A stretch of 64,000 nt of DNA from JAOSJT01 sp035362335 (GTDB taxonomy: Bacteria > Bacteroidota > Ignavibacteria > SZUA-365). The translations under genes were made by a program, and so were the position numbers. Shown in pieces: positions 16,167-24,289 of this stretch. Each line of letters starts with the position of its first letter. Position 1 is the stretch's first letter. The notes below the pieces were generated by a model that worked only from the letters and a program-made list of their open reading frames with translations, made no database searches and had not been told where the DNA came from. The DNA is taken from NCBI GenBank assembly GCA_035362335.1, contig DAOSDL010000023.1, positions 1-64,000 on the forward strand, written 5' to 3'.

Positions 16167-18038
16167 TTACATCGATGAGAGAATATCGTTGGCTTTCGCC
16201 TCGATCTCCGCGGGCGTGAAGGGCAAGCCCTGGACTTTCGGGTAGGAGATCACCTCGATCGGATAGTTCGCGCGAATCATGTAGGCGAGTTGACCGAGAT
16301 TGTTCTCGGGAATCAGAATGCGCTTGTAGCGGCGCATCACCGCCTCGAGATTGCGCGGGAAGGGGTTGAGGTATTTCACCTGCGCATGGGCCACCGATTT
16401 ACCCGCACCGATCAGTCGCTCCACAGCAGCACGGATGGGTCCGTAGGTACCGCCCCAGCCGAGCACCAGCAGATCCGCTTGCTCGGGACCGAACACTGTT
16501 TGCTCGGGCACATCCTTCGCGATATCGGCAACCTTTTTCGCGCGCATTTCCACCATGAACTGGTGATTGGCGGGGTCGTGGCTCACATTGCCGGTATTGT
16601 GCTGCTTCTCGAGTCCGCCGATACGATGCTCGAATCCGGGCATGCCCGGCACCGCCCAGGGGCGTGAATTGAATTCGTTGCGTGCGTACGGCTGGAAGTT
16701 TTCGGGATTCTGCGCGAAGGGAATGCTGATATCCGGCAACTCATCTTCGGTGGGCAGATGCCAGGGCTCGGAGCCATTGGCGATGTAGCCATCGGTGAGC
16801 AAAATCACTGGCGTCATGTATTTCAATGCGAGACGTGCGGCCTCGAAGACCATGGTGAAGCAATGCGCAGGCGAATTCGCCGCGATCACCGGCACCGGCG
16901 CTTCGCCGTTGCGTCCGAGGGCGGCCTGCCACAAATCCGATTGCTCCGGCTTGGTGGGCAAACCCGTGCTGGGTCCGCCACGTTGCACGTTCACAATCAC
17001 CAGCGGCAACTCCACCATGAGCGCGAGACCGAGGGCTTCCTGCTTGAGAGCCATACCCGGGCCAGACGTGCTGGTGAAGGCCAGAGCGCCGCCGAAGCTC
17101 GCGCCCAGGGCTGTGCAAATACCAGCGATTTCATCTTCCGCCTGGAAGGTGCGGAAGTTGAAGCGGGCGAGATGCGACAGTTCGTGCAGGATTTCGCTGG
17201 CCGGCGTGATGGGATAACTGCCGAGGAAGCCGGGCAGCTTCGCCTTGATCGCCGCCGCCACCATGCCGAGCGCCGTGGCTTCGTTTCCGGTGATGTTGCG
17301 GTAGGTTCCGGCAGGCAGCTTGGCCGCATGCACGTTGAAACGCACATTGAAGATCTGCGTAATCTCGCCGAAATTATGCCCCGCCTGCAAGGCCTTCTCG
17401 TTGGCCTGCATGACTTTCTGATTCTTGCCGAATTTTTCCTTGATCCACGCCATGGTGGAATCGAGGGGACGGTTGTAAAACCAGTACAGCAAGCCGAGCG
17501 CGAAGAAGTTCTTTGAACGCGTCATTTCGCGCATGCTCAGGCCGAGTTCCTCCAGCGCCTTGACCGTGAGTGTGGTCATCGGCACAGGATAGACCTGATA
17601 GCCTTTGAGGGAGTCGTTCTCGAGCGGATTCTCGTCGTATTTCGCGAGCTTGAGATTCTTCGCATCGAAGGAATCCGTGTTCACGAAAATATTGCCGCCC
17701 TCTCGCACATGCTTCAGGTTGACCTTCAACGCGGCCGGATTCATGGCCACGAGCGTGTCGAACTTGTCGCCCGGTGTATGGATGGTGGTGCTGCCAAAAT
17801 GGAGCTGAAAACCCGACACACCATACAGAGTGCCTGATGGAGCGCGGATTTCGGAGGGATAATCGGGAAAGGTACTGAGATCGTTGCCTACTTGCGCCGT
17901 GGTCGAAGTGAACTGACTTCCGGTGAGCTGCATGCCGTCTCCGGAATCGCCGGCGAAGCGAATGACGACATGTTCGACGTCGACGAATGTCACCGACTTC
18001 GTTTGTCGACCGTCCGCCGTTTCAACTGTGGTAGCCAT
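16167..18038 (-). CDS. korA: 2-oxoacid:ferredoxin oxidoreductase, alpha (gamma-alpha fused) subunit
   Basis: A 623-residue subunit with the N-terminal gamma-like domain (VVIRFAGDSGDGMQLTGSQF, about residues 25-200) fused to the pyrimidine-binding alpha domain (from GNEATALGMVAAAIKA, then YPITPASEILHELS) and the C-terminal domain II (LVLGWGGTYGPIRAAVE). This architecture is typical of the two-subunit KorAB type. I start at the ATG at 18038, which has GAAGG upstream and begins MATTVETADG; the open frame extends upstream without conservation. It precedes korB in the same transcript. 2-oxoglutarate is the usual substrate of this subfamily, but pyruvate cannot be excluded. Confidence 0.95.
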   Translation of the reverse strand: MATTVETADGRQTKSVTFVDVEHVVIRFAGDSGDGMQLTGSQFTSTTAQVGNDLSTFPDYPSEIRAPSGTLYGVSGFQLHFGSTTIHTPGDKFDTLVAMNPAALKVNLKHVREGGNIFVNTDSFDAKNLKLAKYDENPLENDSLKGYQVYPVPMTTLTVKALEELGLSMREMTRSKNFFALGLLYWFYNRPLDSTMAWIKEKFGKNQKVMQANEKALQAGHNFGEITQIFNVRFNVHAAKLPAGTYRNITGNEATALGMVAAAIKAKLPGFLGSYPITPASEILHELSHLARFNFRTFQAEDEIAGICTALGASFGGALAFTSTSGPGMALKQEALGLALMVELPLVIVNVQRGGPSTGLPTKPEQSDLWQAALGRNGEAPVPVIAANSPAHCFTMVFEAARLALKYMTPVILLTDGYIANGSEPWHLPTEDELPDISIPFAQNPENFQPYARNEFNSRPWAVPGMPGFEHRIGGLEKQHNTGNVSHDPANHQFMVEMRAKKVADIAKDVPEQTVFGPEQADLLVLGWGGTYGPIRAAVERLIGAGKSVAHAQVKYLNPFPRNLEAVMRRYKRILIPENNLGQLAYMIRANYPIEVISYPKVQGLPFTPAEIEAKANDILSSM

Positions 18039-18144
18039 AAGTGTGCCTTCAAGCCTGTCAAAGGACTGATGATTGGGAAATATAGAATGTCCCCACGAAG
18101 GGGACAAGGTCAATCGTTCAGTGGTACGGTTGCGATGGCCCGGC

Positions 18145-18600
18145 TCAGTTTTCCTGCCGGACCACCCAGACCTTGACTTTTGCGGAGACGTCGGTATGCA
18201 ATTTCACATTCACCGTGAAAATACCGAGCACCTTGATGGGCTCATCGATTTCGATCTTGCGACGGTCGATGTTGAAGCCCTTTTCGGCGAGTTTCTCGGC
18301 GATCATTTCCTTGGTGACGGAACCGAACAATTTATCTTCCTCACCAACCTGCATGGGGATGGTGATGGCGTTCTCGTGCTTCTCGAGTTCGGCCGCGATC
18401 TCGGACGCTTCCTTGATCTGGCGGTTGAGTTTGACCTGAAGGCGCTTGCGCTCTTCCTCGAGCACGTGGGTATTGCCCTTGGTGGCAACGTAGGCGAAGC
18501 CGCGCGGAAGCAGGTAGTTGCGCGCGTACCCGTCCTTGACGGTGACGATATCGCCCATCTTCCCGAGGCTATCGATATTCTGACGAAGGATGACTTTCAT
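18145..18600 (-). CDS. rplI: 50S ribosomal protein L9
   Basis: A 151-residue L9 with the invariant N-terminal 23S rRNA-binding domain (MKVILRQNIDSLGKMGDIVTVKDGYARNYLLPRG) joined by a long basic-acidic helix (about residues 45-78) to the C-terminal domain ending KVWVVRQ. Length and domain layout are normal. It lies 28 nt downstream of ssb in an rpsF-ssb-rplI order; the rpsR gene usually found between ssb and rplI is not there. Confidence 0.97.
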   Translation of the reverse strand: MKVILRQNIDSLGKMGDIVTVKDGYARNYLLPRGFAYVATKGNTHVLEEERKRLQVKLNRQIKEASEIAAELEKHENAITIPMQVGEEDKLFGSVTKEMIAEKLAEKGFNIDRRKIEIDEPIKVLGIFTVNVKLHTDVSAKVKVWVVRQEN

Positions 18601-18628
18601 TGTGTGCTCCGGACACTATGTTTCTGAT

Positions 18629-19132
18629 CTACTCTTTTCTGAAATCCGTGTAGGTGGACGACTCGAAGGTGAACATCGTCTCGTCGCTGTGTTCGAACAG
18701 CTCGAACATCGGCTCCTCGTCGCATTCGGTGAACACGTCACCTTCCTCGTCGTTGAGCGCGTCGAAGCCGTTGCCGTTCGAACGGGCGGTTTTGTTGAGG
18801 AATTGTATACGTCGCGCTTTGACCTCGAGAATGCTGCGGTATCCGCCGTCATCGGTTTTCCAGTTTCTCGACTGCAGCTCGCCTTCGATGAGCACGGCAC
18901 TTCCCTTGCGCAGGCGCTGGTGACAGCTCTCGGCGAGCTTGTTCCAGGCGACGATGCCGATGTAACACACATCTTCCTGCCAGGTGTTGGACCGATCCTT
19001 GTATCGTCGGTTCGATGCGATGGAGAAATTCACGACCGGGGTATTGTTCGAGGTCGTTCTGTACACTGGATCCTTTGTCAAATTGCCTACGATGAGTACG
19101 TAGTTCAATTCAGGCATTTTCAGGTCTGCCAT
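18629..19132 (-). CDS. ssb: Single-stranded DNA-binding protein
   Basis: A 167-residue SSB with an OB-fold from about residues 8 to 115: NYVLIVGNLTKDPVYRTT, VNFSIASNRRYKD, FVEVxAWxKLAE-type sequence (here CYIGIVAWNKLAE), LRKGSAVLIEGELQSRNW and SILEVKARRIQFL. It protects single-stranded DNA in replication, recombination and repair. The C-terminal tail is rich in Asp and Glu but ends TYTDFRKE, not the DDDIPF-like tip that recruits partner enzymes in most bacteria. It sits between rpsF and rplI, the usual location of the housekeeping ssb. Confidence 0.94.
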   Translation of the reverse strand: MADLKMPELNYVLIVGNLTKDPVYRTTSNNTPVVNFSIASNRRYKDRSNTWQEDVCYIGIVAWNKLAESCHQRLRKGSAVLIEGELQSRNWKTDDGGYRSILEVKARRIQFLNKTARSNGNGFDALNDEEGDVFTECDEEPMFELFEHSDETMFTFESSTYTDFRKE

Positions 19133-19189
19133 CGAGCTTCCTCATCAGTTCATGAACAACACAATCTCCGTGCGGTTGCACGGAGCTGA

Positions 19190-19606
19190 TCATGCTTCCG
19201 TCTTGGGTTCCGGTTTGACTTCCGGCTTGCTCTCGCCGCCTTCGGCACGCGCTGCGGCCTCGGCTTCCTTCTGCTGGAGGAGGAAATTGGCGCGATCGCG
19301 CTTGGCAGCCAATTCGCGCGGATCGAGGGAGATGGTGAGGTAGCGCATGATGTTCTCGTCAAGCGTCAAGTAGCGCTCGACCTTTTCGATGATGCGTCCT
19401 TCGGCATTGAATTCGAGGGAAACGTAGTACCCGTTGTGCTTCTTGGTGATCGGGTAGGTCAGGCGCCTGCGCCCGATATGTTCGGTGGCAACCATCTCAC
19501 CGCCGTTCTTGACAATGGTGTCTTCCACCATCTTGACGGTGTGCTCGATCTGTGCATCGTCCAGGCCGGGATTGACGATGAACGTGCACTCGTAGAATCG
19601 CTTCAT
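19190..19606 (-). CDS. rpsF: 30S ribosomal protein S6
   Basis: A 138-residue S6. The family pattern is clear: RFYECTFIVNPGLDDAQIEHTV, GGEMVATEHIGRRRLTYPITKKHNGYYVSLEF and LDENIMRYLTISLD, followed by a charged Glu/Lys/Ala-rich tail of about 40 residues. S6 binds the 16S rRNA central domain with S18. I start at the ATG at 19606, which gives the canonical N-terminus; the open frame extends 16 unrelated residues upstream. It opens the rpsF-ssb-rplI set about 97 nt after hppA. Confidence 0.97.
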   Translation of the reverse strand: MKRFYECTFIVNPGLDDAQIEHTVKMVEDTIVKNGGEMVATEHIGRRRLTYPITKKHNGYYVSLEFNAEGRIIEKVERYLTLDENIMRYLTISLDPRELAAKRDRANFLLQQKEAEAAARAEGGESKPEVKPEPKTEA

Positions 19607-19645
19607 GTGAAACTGAGCCCTTTGGACTAGTGGAACAAAATGGCC

Positions 19646-19668
19646 CGGCGGCACGCCATGTGCCGCCG
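19646..19668 (-). terminator. Possible terminator or attenuator between hppA and rpsF
   Basis: A 9-bp perfect stem (CGGCGGCAC / GTGCCGCCG) with a 5-nt loop lies between the hppA stop and the rpsF start. On the minus strand it is followed by GGCCATTTTGTT, so the T tract is short. It could end the upstream transcript or only reduce read-through into the ribosomal protein genes. Confidence 0.5.
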
Positions 19669-19702
19669 AACAGGGACTTTCATGGTATGGATTGCTCCAC
19701 GC

Positions 19703-21709
19703 CTACTTCGCCATGTATGCGATAAGCGGGGCAATCACTAAAGATACGATGGACATGAGTTTTATCAAAATGTTCATGGCCGGGCCGGACGTGTCCTTGA
19801 ACGGATCGCCCACGGTATCGCCTACGACGGTGGCTTTGTGCACATCGGAGTTTTTCCCTCCGAGATTGCCCATTTCCACATACTTTTTCGCATTATCCCA
19901 TGCACCGCCCGCATTGGCCATGAAGAGGGCCATGACCACACCGGTCACCGTGGCTCCGGCCAGAAGTCCTCCCAGCGCCTCGGGTCCCAAGGTGAAGCCG
20001 ACAAGCACCGGCACAATTACCGCGGTCAGACCCGGAAGGATCATCTCCTTGAGCGCGGCTTTGGTGGAAATATCCACGCAACGCGCCGCGTCGGGTTTGG
20101 CGGTGCCTTCCATGAGGCCGGGGATTTCACGGAATTGCCTGCGCACCTCCTCCACCATGCTGAACGCCGCCTTGCCCACCGATGTCATGGTCATGGCCGC
20201 AATGGCGAAGGGCAAAATGCCTCCGATAAGCAGGCCGATGGTGGTTGTGTGGTCGAGCAGATCGATGGTGAACGCCGTGTTGCCGCTGGCCTGAATGATG
20301 GTGCTTGTGTAGGCCGAGAACAGCGCCAGCGCCGTGAGCGCCGCCGAACCAATGGCAAAGCCCTTGCCAATGGCTGCGGTGGTGTTGCCCAGCGAATCCA
20401 GCGTGTCGGTGATCTTGCGCACGTCCTTGCCCAGCATGGCCATTTCCGAAATACCACCGGCGTTGTCCGCAATGGGACCGTATGCGTCCACCGACATGGT
20501 GATACCCACCGTGGCCAGCATACCCACCGCCGCGATGGCGATGCCGTACATGCCCGCCGTCTCGAAGGACACGAACATGGCGATCACGATCAGCAGCACG
20601 GCGCCGATAACGCTTTCCATGCCCACGGCAAGTCCGGTGATGATGTTGGTGGCAACGCCCGAGCGGCTGGCGTTGGCGATGCGCACCACGGGCTTGCCGC
20701 CCGTGTAATACTCGGTGACAAAGCCGATGAACAGGCCCGATATGGCGCCGGAAAGAATCGGCCAGAAATACACAACGGGAATGCCCATCATGCCGAGCGC
20801 GAAATACGAGCCGATAAGGAAGAGTACAATGGAAATGATGGTGGAGTAGCGCAAGGCCGCAGCGGGATTGGAGGCGGCGTAGAGCTTCAGCGAGCCGATG
20901 CCGATCAAGGAAGCCACCAGACCGATGAGCGCAAGGAACAGCGGCAGCGTCATGAACATGAGGCCCATGGCCGTGGACGCGGCAATCGCCACTGCGGCGA
21001 TGATGGAACCGACATAGGATTCGAAAATATCCGCGCCCATGCCAGCCACATCACCCACGTTGTCGCCCACATTGTCGGCGATCACCGCCGGATTGCGAGG
21101 ATCGTCCTCGGGAATGCCGGCTTCCACCTTACCCACGAGATCGGCGCCCACATCGGCCGCCTTGGTGTAAATGCCGCCGCCCACGCGCGCGAACAGCGCG
21201 ATGGAACTGGCGCCCATGGCGAAGCCGCTGAGCACGCCCACATCACCGGGAGCGTGGAAAAGGATGTAGAGAATGCCGACGCCGAGCAATCCGAGACCGG
21301 CAACGGACAGACCCATGACGGAGCCGCCGAAAAAGGAGATCAGCAGTGCCTTGGCCTGGCCGTGGCTGCGCGCCGCCTCGGACGTGCGCACATTGGCCAG
21401 CGTGGCGGCCTGCATGCCCAGAAAGCCCGCGCTGACCGAGCACACGGCACCCACCACAAAAGATATCGCAGTGTTGAAATCGAGGAACACCGCGAGTAGT
21501 ATGAATACGGCGACAACGAAAACTGCCAGCACGCGGTATTCGCTCTTGAGAAAGGCCATGGCGCCGACCTGGATCTGCGAGGCGATATCGCGCATGAGAT
21601 CCGTGCCGTCGGGCTGCCGCTTGATGGCGAAAAAGATGATGAGGGCGAACACCAGACCGATCGCTCCAAAAATGGGAGGCCACAGACCCATTGAACCCAG
21701 CTCGCTCAT
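19703..21709 (-). CDS. hppA: Membrane-bound ion-pumping pyrophosphatase, K+-dependent type
   Basis: A 668-residue integral membrane protein with about 16 helices that couples pyrophosphate hydrolysis to H+ and/or Na+ export. The catalytic region GGGIYTKAADVGADLVGKVE (about residues 177-196), EDDPRNPAVIADNVGDNVGD and the C-terminal DxxKxxxD-type motifs (DNAKKYVE, KATVVGDTVGDPFKDTSGP) are intact. The segment GNTTAAIGKGFA near residue 440 has Ala where K+-independent enzymes carry Lys, so a K+-dependent enzyme is predicted. The pumped ion cannot be decided by eye. Its start overlaps the pth stop by 4 nt. Confidence 0.95.
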   Translation of the reverse strand: MSELGSMGLWPPIFGAIGLVFALIIFFAIKRQPDGTDLMRDIASQIQVGAMAFLKSEYRVLAVFVVAVFILLAVFLDFNTAISFVVGAVCSVSAGFLGMQAATLANVRTSEAARSHGQAKALLISFFGGSVMGLSVAGLGLLGVGILYILFHAPGDVGVLSGFAMGASSIALFARVGGGIYTKAADVGADLVGKVEAGIPEDDPRNPAVIADNVGDNVGDVAGMGADIFESYVGSIIAAVAIAASTAMGLMFMTLPLFLALIGLVASLIGIGSLKLYAASNPAAALRYSTIISIVLFLIGSYFALGMMGIPVVYFWPILSGAISGLFIGFVTEYYTGGKPVVRIANASRSGVATNIITGLAVGMESVIGAVLLIVIAMFVSFETAGMYGIAIAAVGMLATVGITMSVDAYGPIADNAGGISEMAMLGKDVRKITDTLDSLGNTTAAIGKGFAIGSAALTALALFSAYTSTIIQASGNTAFTIDLLDHTTTIGLLIGGILPFAIAAMTMTSVGKAAFSMVEEVRRQFREIPGLMEGTAKPDAARCVDISTKAALKEMILPGLTAVIVPVLVGFTLGPEALGGLLAGATVTGVVMALFMANAGGAWDNAKKYVEMGNLGGKNSDVHKATVVGDTVGDPFKDTSGPAMNILIKLMSIVSLVIAPLIAYMAK

Positions 21710-22332
21710 AAGGTATCCTGCGTATTTGATGAAACAGTATTGTAACGATTCATTGCTCGGTCCCAGCCAATGTCCATGATGGCGAGAACGGCATCCGCCG
21801 CTCGCGTTGTCATGGAATCGACCAGGGATAGTTCTTCGTTCCTGAACGGACTCAATACATGATCAACAAGATCATCACCCTCCGCCGAAAAATCAACTCC
21901 GCAGCGCACGCGCGGCACGCGCGTGGTACCCGCGGCCTCGATCACCGAGGCGATGCCATTGTGCCCGCCCGCGCTTCCATGTGTGCGAAGGCGCAGCGTA
22001 CCGAGGGGAAGGTGCACATCGTCGTACACAACAACCGTCGTGGCGGGTTTGATTCCATGGAGCTTCTCGAGGGTGAGAAACGCCTCGCCACTGCGATTCA
22101 TGTAGGTGCGTGGTTTGCTCAGCAGGACGCGCCAGCCGTTGTAACGTGCCTCGGCGAAATGCTGGTCGGTAAGAATGGAAAACTCGCGAACGCGCAAGGC
22201 ATTCGCGAGCTTGTCCAATACGATAAAGCCAATGTTGTGTCGCGTCAATGCGTAGCGGGGGCCGGGGTTGCCGAGACCCATGACGCAGAGCAACGGGGGG
22301 TCTTCCGCGATGTTCGCGGTCGTCTCCTCCAC
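21706..22332 (-). CDS. pth: Peptidyl-tRNA hydrolase
   Basis: A 208-residue enzyme that releases peptides from tRNAs dropped by stalled ribosomes. The conserved active-site elements are present: GLGNPGPRYALTRHNIGF (catalytic His), LLSKPRTYMNRSGEA, VVVYDDVHLPLG (Asp) and GSAGGHNGIASVIE (Asn). About 13 extra residues precede the usual start, so initiation a little downstream (for example a codon just before LLCVMGLGN) is possible. The order prs-rplY-pth is widely conserved in bacteria. The 3' end overlaps hppA. Confidence 0.95.
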   Translation of the reverse strand: MEETTANIAEDPPLLCVMGLGNPGPRYALTRHNIGFIVLDKLANALRVREFSILTDQHFAEARYNGWRVLLSKPRTYMNRSGEAFLTLEKLHGIKPATTVVVYDDVHLPLGTLRLRTHGSAGGHNGIASVIEAAGTTRVPRVRCGVDFSAEGDDLVDHVLSPFRNEELSLVDSMTTRAADAVLAIMDIGWDRAMNRYNTVSSNTQDTL

Positions 22333-22350
22333 CAGCGCGGATCCGGACGG

Positions 22351-22980
22351 TTAGTCCTTCTCGTCCGCAGCCTTTCCGCGGGCAATGACCTCGGGCTCGC
22401 TCGGGCCTTCCTGCGCGTCGGCATCGGAGTCGCCACGCGTGTGGCTGATCACGATCACCGGCTGATCGGCGGGAGTGACGAGGGTAGCCTTGTTCAGCGG
22501 GAGGTCGCCAGCGGTGATGGTCTCGCCACCGCGCAGCTCGGTCACATCCACCACGATATGCTCAGGCAGATCGGCGGGCAAACACTCGATTTCGACTTTG
22601 TGCACCACGACCTGCATCAAACCACCATCGCGCACGCCCTGCGCAGTACCTTCGGCGATGACCGGCACTTCGAAGGTCATTTTCTCGCCCATGGCGAAAC
22701 CGACGAGATCGATATGCATGATCTTGTCGGTGATGGGATCGAACTGCACTTCGCGCAGCACGCATTTTTCCTTGCTGCCGTCGCTGAGTTCGAGATTCAC
22801 GATATTCGACTCGGCCGTGTACACGAGCGAGCGAAGATCGAGAGCGACCACCTCGATGGGGATGTTCTTCGCGTTACCGTAGTAAAACACGCCCGGAACA
22901 CGTCCGGCGCGGCGCGCCTGATTCGAGGCAGAGCGGCCCCTGTAATCGCGAATCGTTGCTTTCAATGTGATTTCTGCCAC
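22351..22980 (-). CDS. rplY: 50S ribosomal protein L25 (Ctc/TL5 type)
   Basis: A 209-residue long-form L25. The N-terminal 5S rRNA-binding domain (LKATIRDYRGRSASNQARRAGRVPGVFYYG, about residues 5-90, with HIDLVGFAMGEKM) is followed by the TL5-type C-terminal beta domain (VPVIAEGTAQGVRDGGLM, then LPEHIVVDVTELRGGETITAGDLPL) and an acidic tail (EGPSEPEVIARGKAADEKD). It binds 5S rRNA in the large subunit. It lies between prs and pth, the usual position. Confidence 0.96.
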   Translation of the reverse strand: MAEITLKATIRDYRGRSASNQARRAGRVPGVFYYGNAKNIPIEVVALDLRSLVYTAESNIVNLELSDGSKEKCVLREVQFDPITDKIMHIDLVGFAMGEKMTFEVPVIAEGTAQGVRDGGLMQVVVHKVEIECLPADLPEHIVVDVTELRGGETITAGDLPLNKATLVTPADQPVIVISHTRGDSDADAQEGPSEPEVIARGKAADEKD

Positions 22981-23006
22981 GGGAAAACTCCTGAGTACCT
23001 GTATGG

Positions 23007-23954
23007 TTACATTAGTTTGTCTTTGTCAACGTCGAAGAGCGAACTGATCGATTGATGCAAATGCGTGCGTTTGATGGCTTCCGCGAATAGCGCGGACACG
23101 GTTTCGATTTCGATCAGCCCCGTGTCGGCCATTTCCTTGCGCAGCGGAATGGTGTCGGTCACGGAAATCTTGCTCACACCCGAGCCGGCGATGTTGGGCA
23201 CGGCCTGGCCCGAAAACACGGGATGCGTGCATGCGCCGTACACATTCTCGGCTCCGGCCGCCTTGAGCGCCTTCACCGCGTTGGCGAAGGTCCCGCCGGT
23301 GTCGATCATGTCGTCCACCAGCAACACATTCCGCCCTTCCACCTGGCCGATGATGTTCATCACCTCGGCTTCGTTCTGCCGCGGGCGGCGCTTGTCCAGC
23401 ACCACCAGATCGGCCTTCAGGCGCTTCGCAAAAGCCCGCGCCATTTTGATGCCACCCACATCGGGCGACACCACCGAAAGATTCGGGATGTCCATTTCCC
23501 GAAAATGCTTGAGCAGCACGGCCGATGAATAGAGGTGATCGAAGGGTATGTCGAAAAACCCCTGAATCTGCGGCGCGTGCAAATCCATGGAAATCACCCG
23601 GTCGGCGCCGGCACTCGTGATCACATTGGCCACCAGTTTCGCCGTGATGGCCACCCGTGGCTGATCCTTGCGGTCCTGCCGCGCATACCCGAAATACGGT
23701 ATCACCGCAGTGACGCGCCGGGCCGACGCGCGCTTGGCCGCATCGATCATGATCAGCAGCTCGAGGAGATTCTCCGCCGGTGGATTGGTGCTCTGAATGA
23801 TGAACACATCGCGACCGCGGATATTCTCGCGGTACTTCACCCAGATTTCACCGTCGCAGAAGGTCTTGATTTCACAAGCACCGACGGGCTCACCGAGATG
23901 AGCCGCTATTTTCTCCGCCAGTGCCGGGTTGGACCGGCCGCTAAACACCAACAT
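23007..23954 (-). CDS. prs: Ribose-phosphate pyrophosphokinase (PRPP synthetase)
   Basis: A 315-residue enzyme that makes PRPP from ribose 5-phosphate and ATP for nucleotide, His and Trp synthesis. Key elements are LVFSGRSNPALAEKIAAHLG, the FCDGEIWVKYRENIRGRDVFIIQST segment, the ATP-loop YFGYARQDRK, the metal-binding DLHAPQIQGFFDIPFDHL and the PRPP-binding VLLVDDMIDTGGTFANA. I start at 23954; the frame is open farther upstream but runs through the tRNA-Gln gene. It is the first protein gene after tRNA-Gln, 38 nt from its 3' end, so both probably share one primary transcript. Confidence 0.97.
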   Translation of the reverse strand: MLVFSGRSNPALAEKIAAHLGEPVGACEIKTFCDGEIWVKYRENIRGRDVFIIQSTNPPAENLLELLIMIDAAKRASARRVTAVIPYFGYARQDRKDQPRVAITAKLVANVITSAGADRVISMDLHAPQIQGFFDIPFDHLYSSAVLLKHFREMDIPNLSVVSPDVGGIKMARAFAKRLKADLVVLDKRRPRQNEAEVMNIIGQVEGRNVLLVDDMIDTGGTFANAVKALKAAGAENVYGACTHPVFSGQAVPNIAGSGVSKISVTDTIPLRKEMADTGLIEIETVSALFAEAIKRTHLHQSISSLFDVDKDKLM

Positions 23955-23992
23955 GTGTGCGCCTCGTGTGGGACTCTCCGGGAAAAGCTTCG

Positions 23993-24064
23993 CTGGGGCG
24001 GCAGGGATCGAACCTGCGAATGTCGGCTCCAAAGGCCGATGCCTTACCACTTGGCTACGCCCCA
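23993..24064 (-). tRNA. tRNA-Gln (UUG anticodon)
   Basis: On the minus strand a 72-nt cloverleaf is readable: acceptor TGGGGCG pairs with CGCCCCA, the D arm is GCCAAGTGGTAAGGC, the anticodon arm holds CTTTGGA with TTG as anticodon, and the T arm is GCAGG-TTCGATC-CCTGC. The discriminator is G and CCA is not encoded. The sequence matches bacterial tRNA-Gln closely. It is the first gene of the prs-rplY-pth-hppA run. Confidence 0.96.
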
Positions 24065-24070
24065 CCGCAG

Positions 24071-24098
24071 TACTGCAATTTCAGTTCAAATTGCAGTA
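24071..24098 (-). promoter_or_regulatory. Perfect inverted repeat in the 5' leader of tRNA-Gln
   Basis: TACTGCAATTT (24071-24081) and AAATTGCAGTA (24088-24098) form an 11-bp perfect inverted repeat with a 6-nt spacer. It lies between the predicted transcription start (about 24099) and the tRNA. In RNA it would be a hairpin at the very 5' end; in DNA it could be an operator. Confidence 0.7.
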
Positions 24099-24105
24099 GA
24101 AAGCA

Positions 24106-24134
24106 AATATAGGGAAAGAATCAACAATTGACAA
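24106..24134 (-). promoter_or_regulatory. Sigma70-type promoter for tRNA-Gln and the prs operon
   Basis: Minus-strand TTGTCA (24134-24129), a 17-nt spacer and TATATT (24111-24106) match the housekeeping consensus well. The same -10 hexamer and spacing occur before tRNA-Phe at 63421-63449, which supports the call. The local sequence is clearly AT-richer than its surroundings. Confidence 0.75.
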
Positions 24135-24289
24135 TGTTTTTTCCGCTGGTGCGCGGAGTCCGTCGATGGCCGCATTCCACCGGGCGATGCGCGGCTTTCG
24201 CCGGCAGTGCTTGCCCGCCGTCCGCAAGTTCCGCTGTGCCGCCGCTCCCTCCTTCCTTGTATGGCACCGGCGCTTCCACCACGAAATTA

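Noticed and set aside
19838..21499. A 553-codon plus-strand open frame antisense to hppA
   Set aside because: The pyrophosphatase on the minus strand has full motif support; the antisense frame is His/Arg/Gly-rich with no motif.
24121..24289. Possible remnant of a gene between tRNA-Gln and the phosphoesterase
   Set aside because: No frame continues across the stretch with any recognisable motif; only the promoter for tRNA-Gln is supported.
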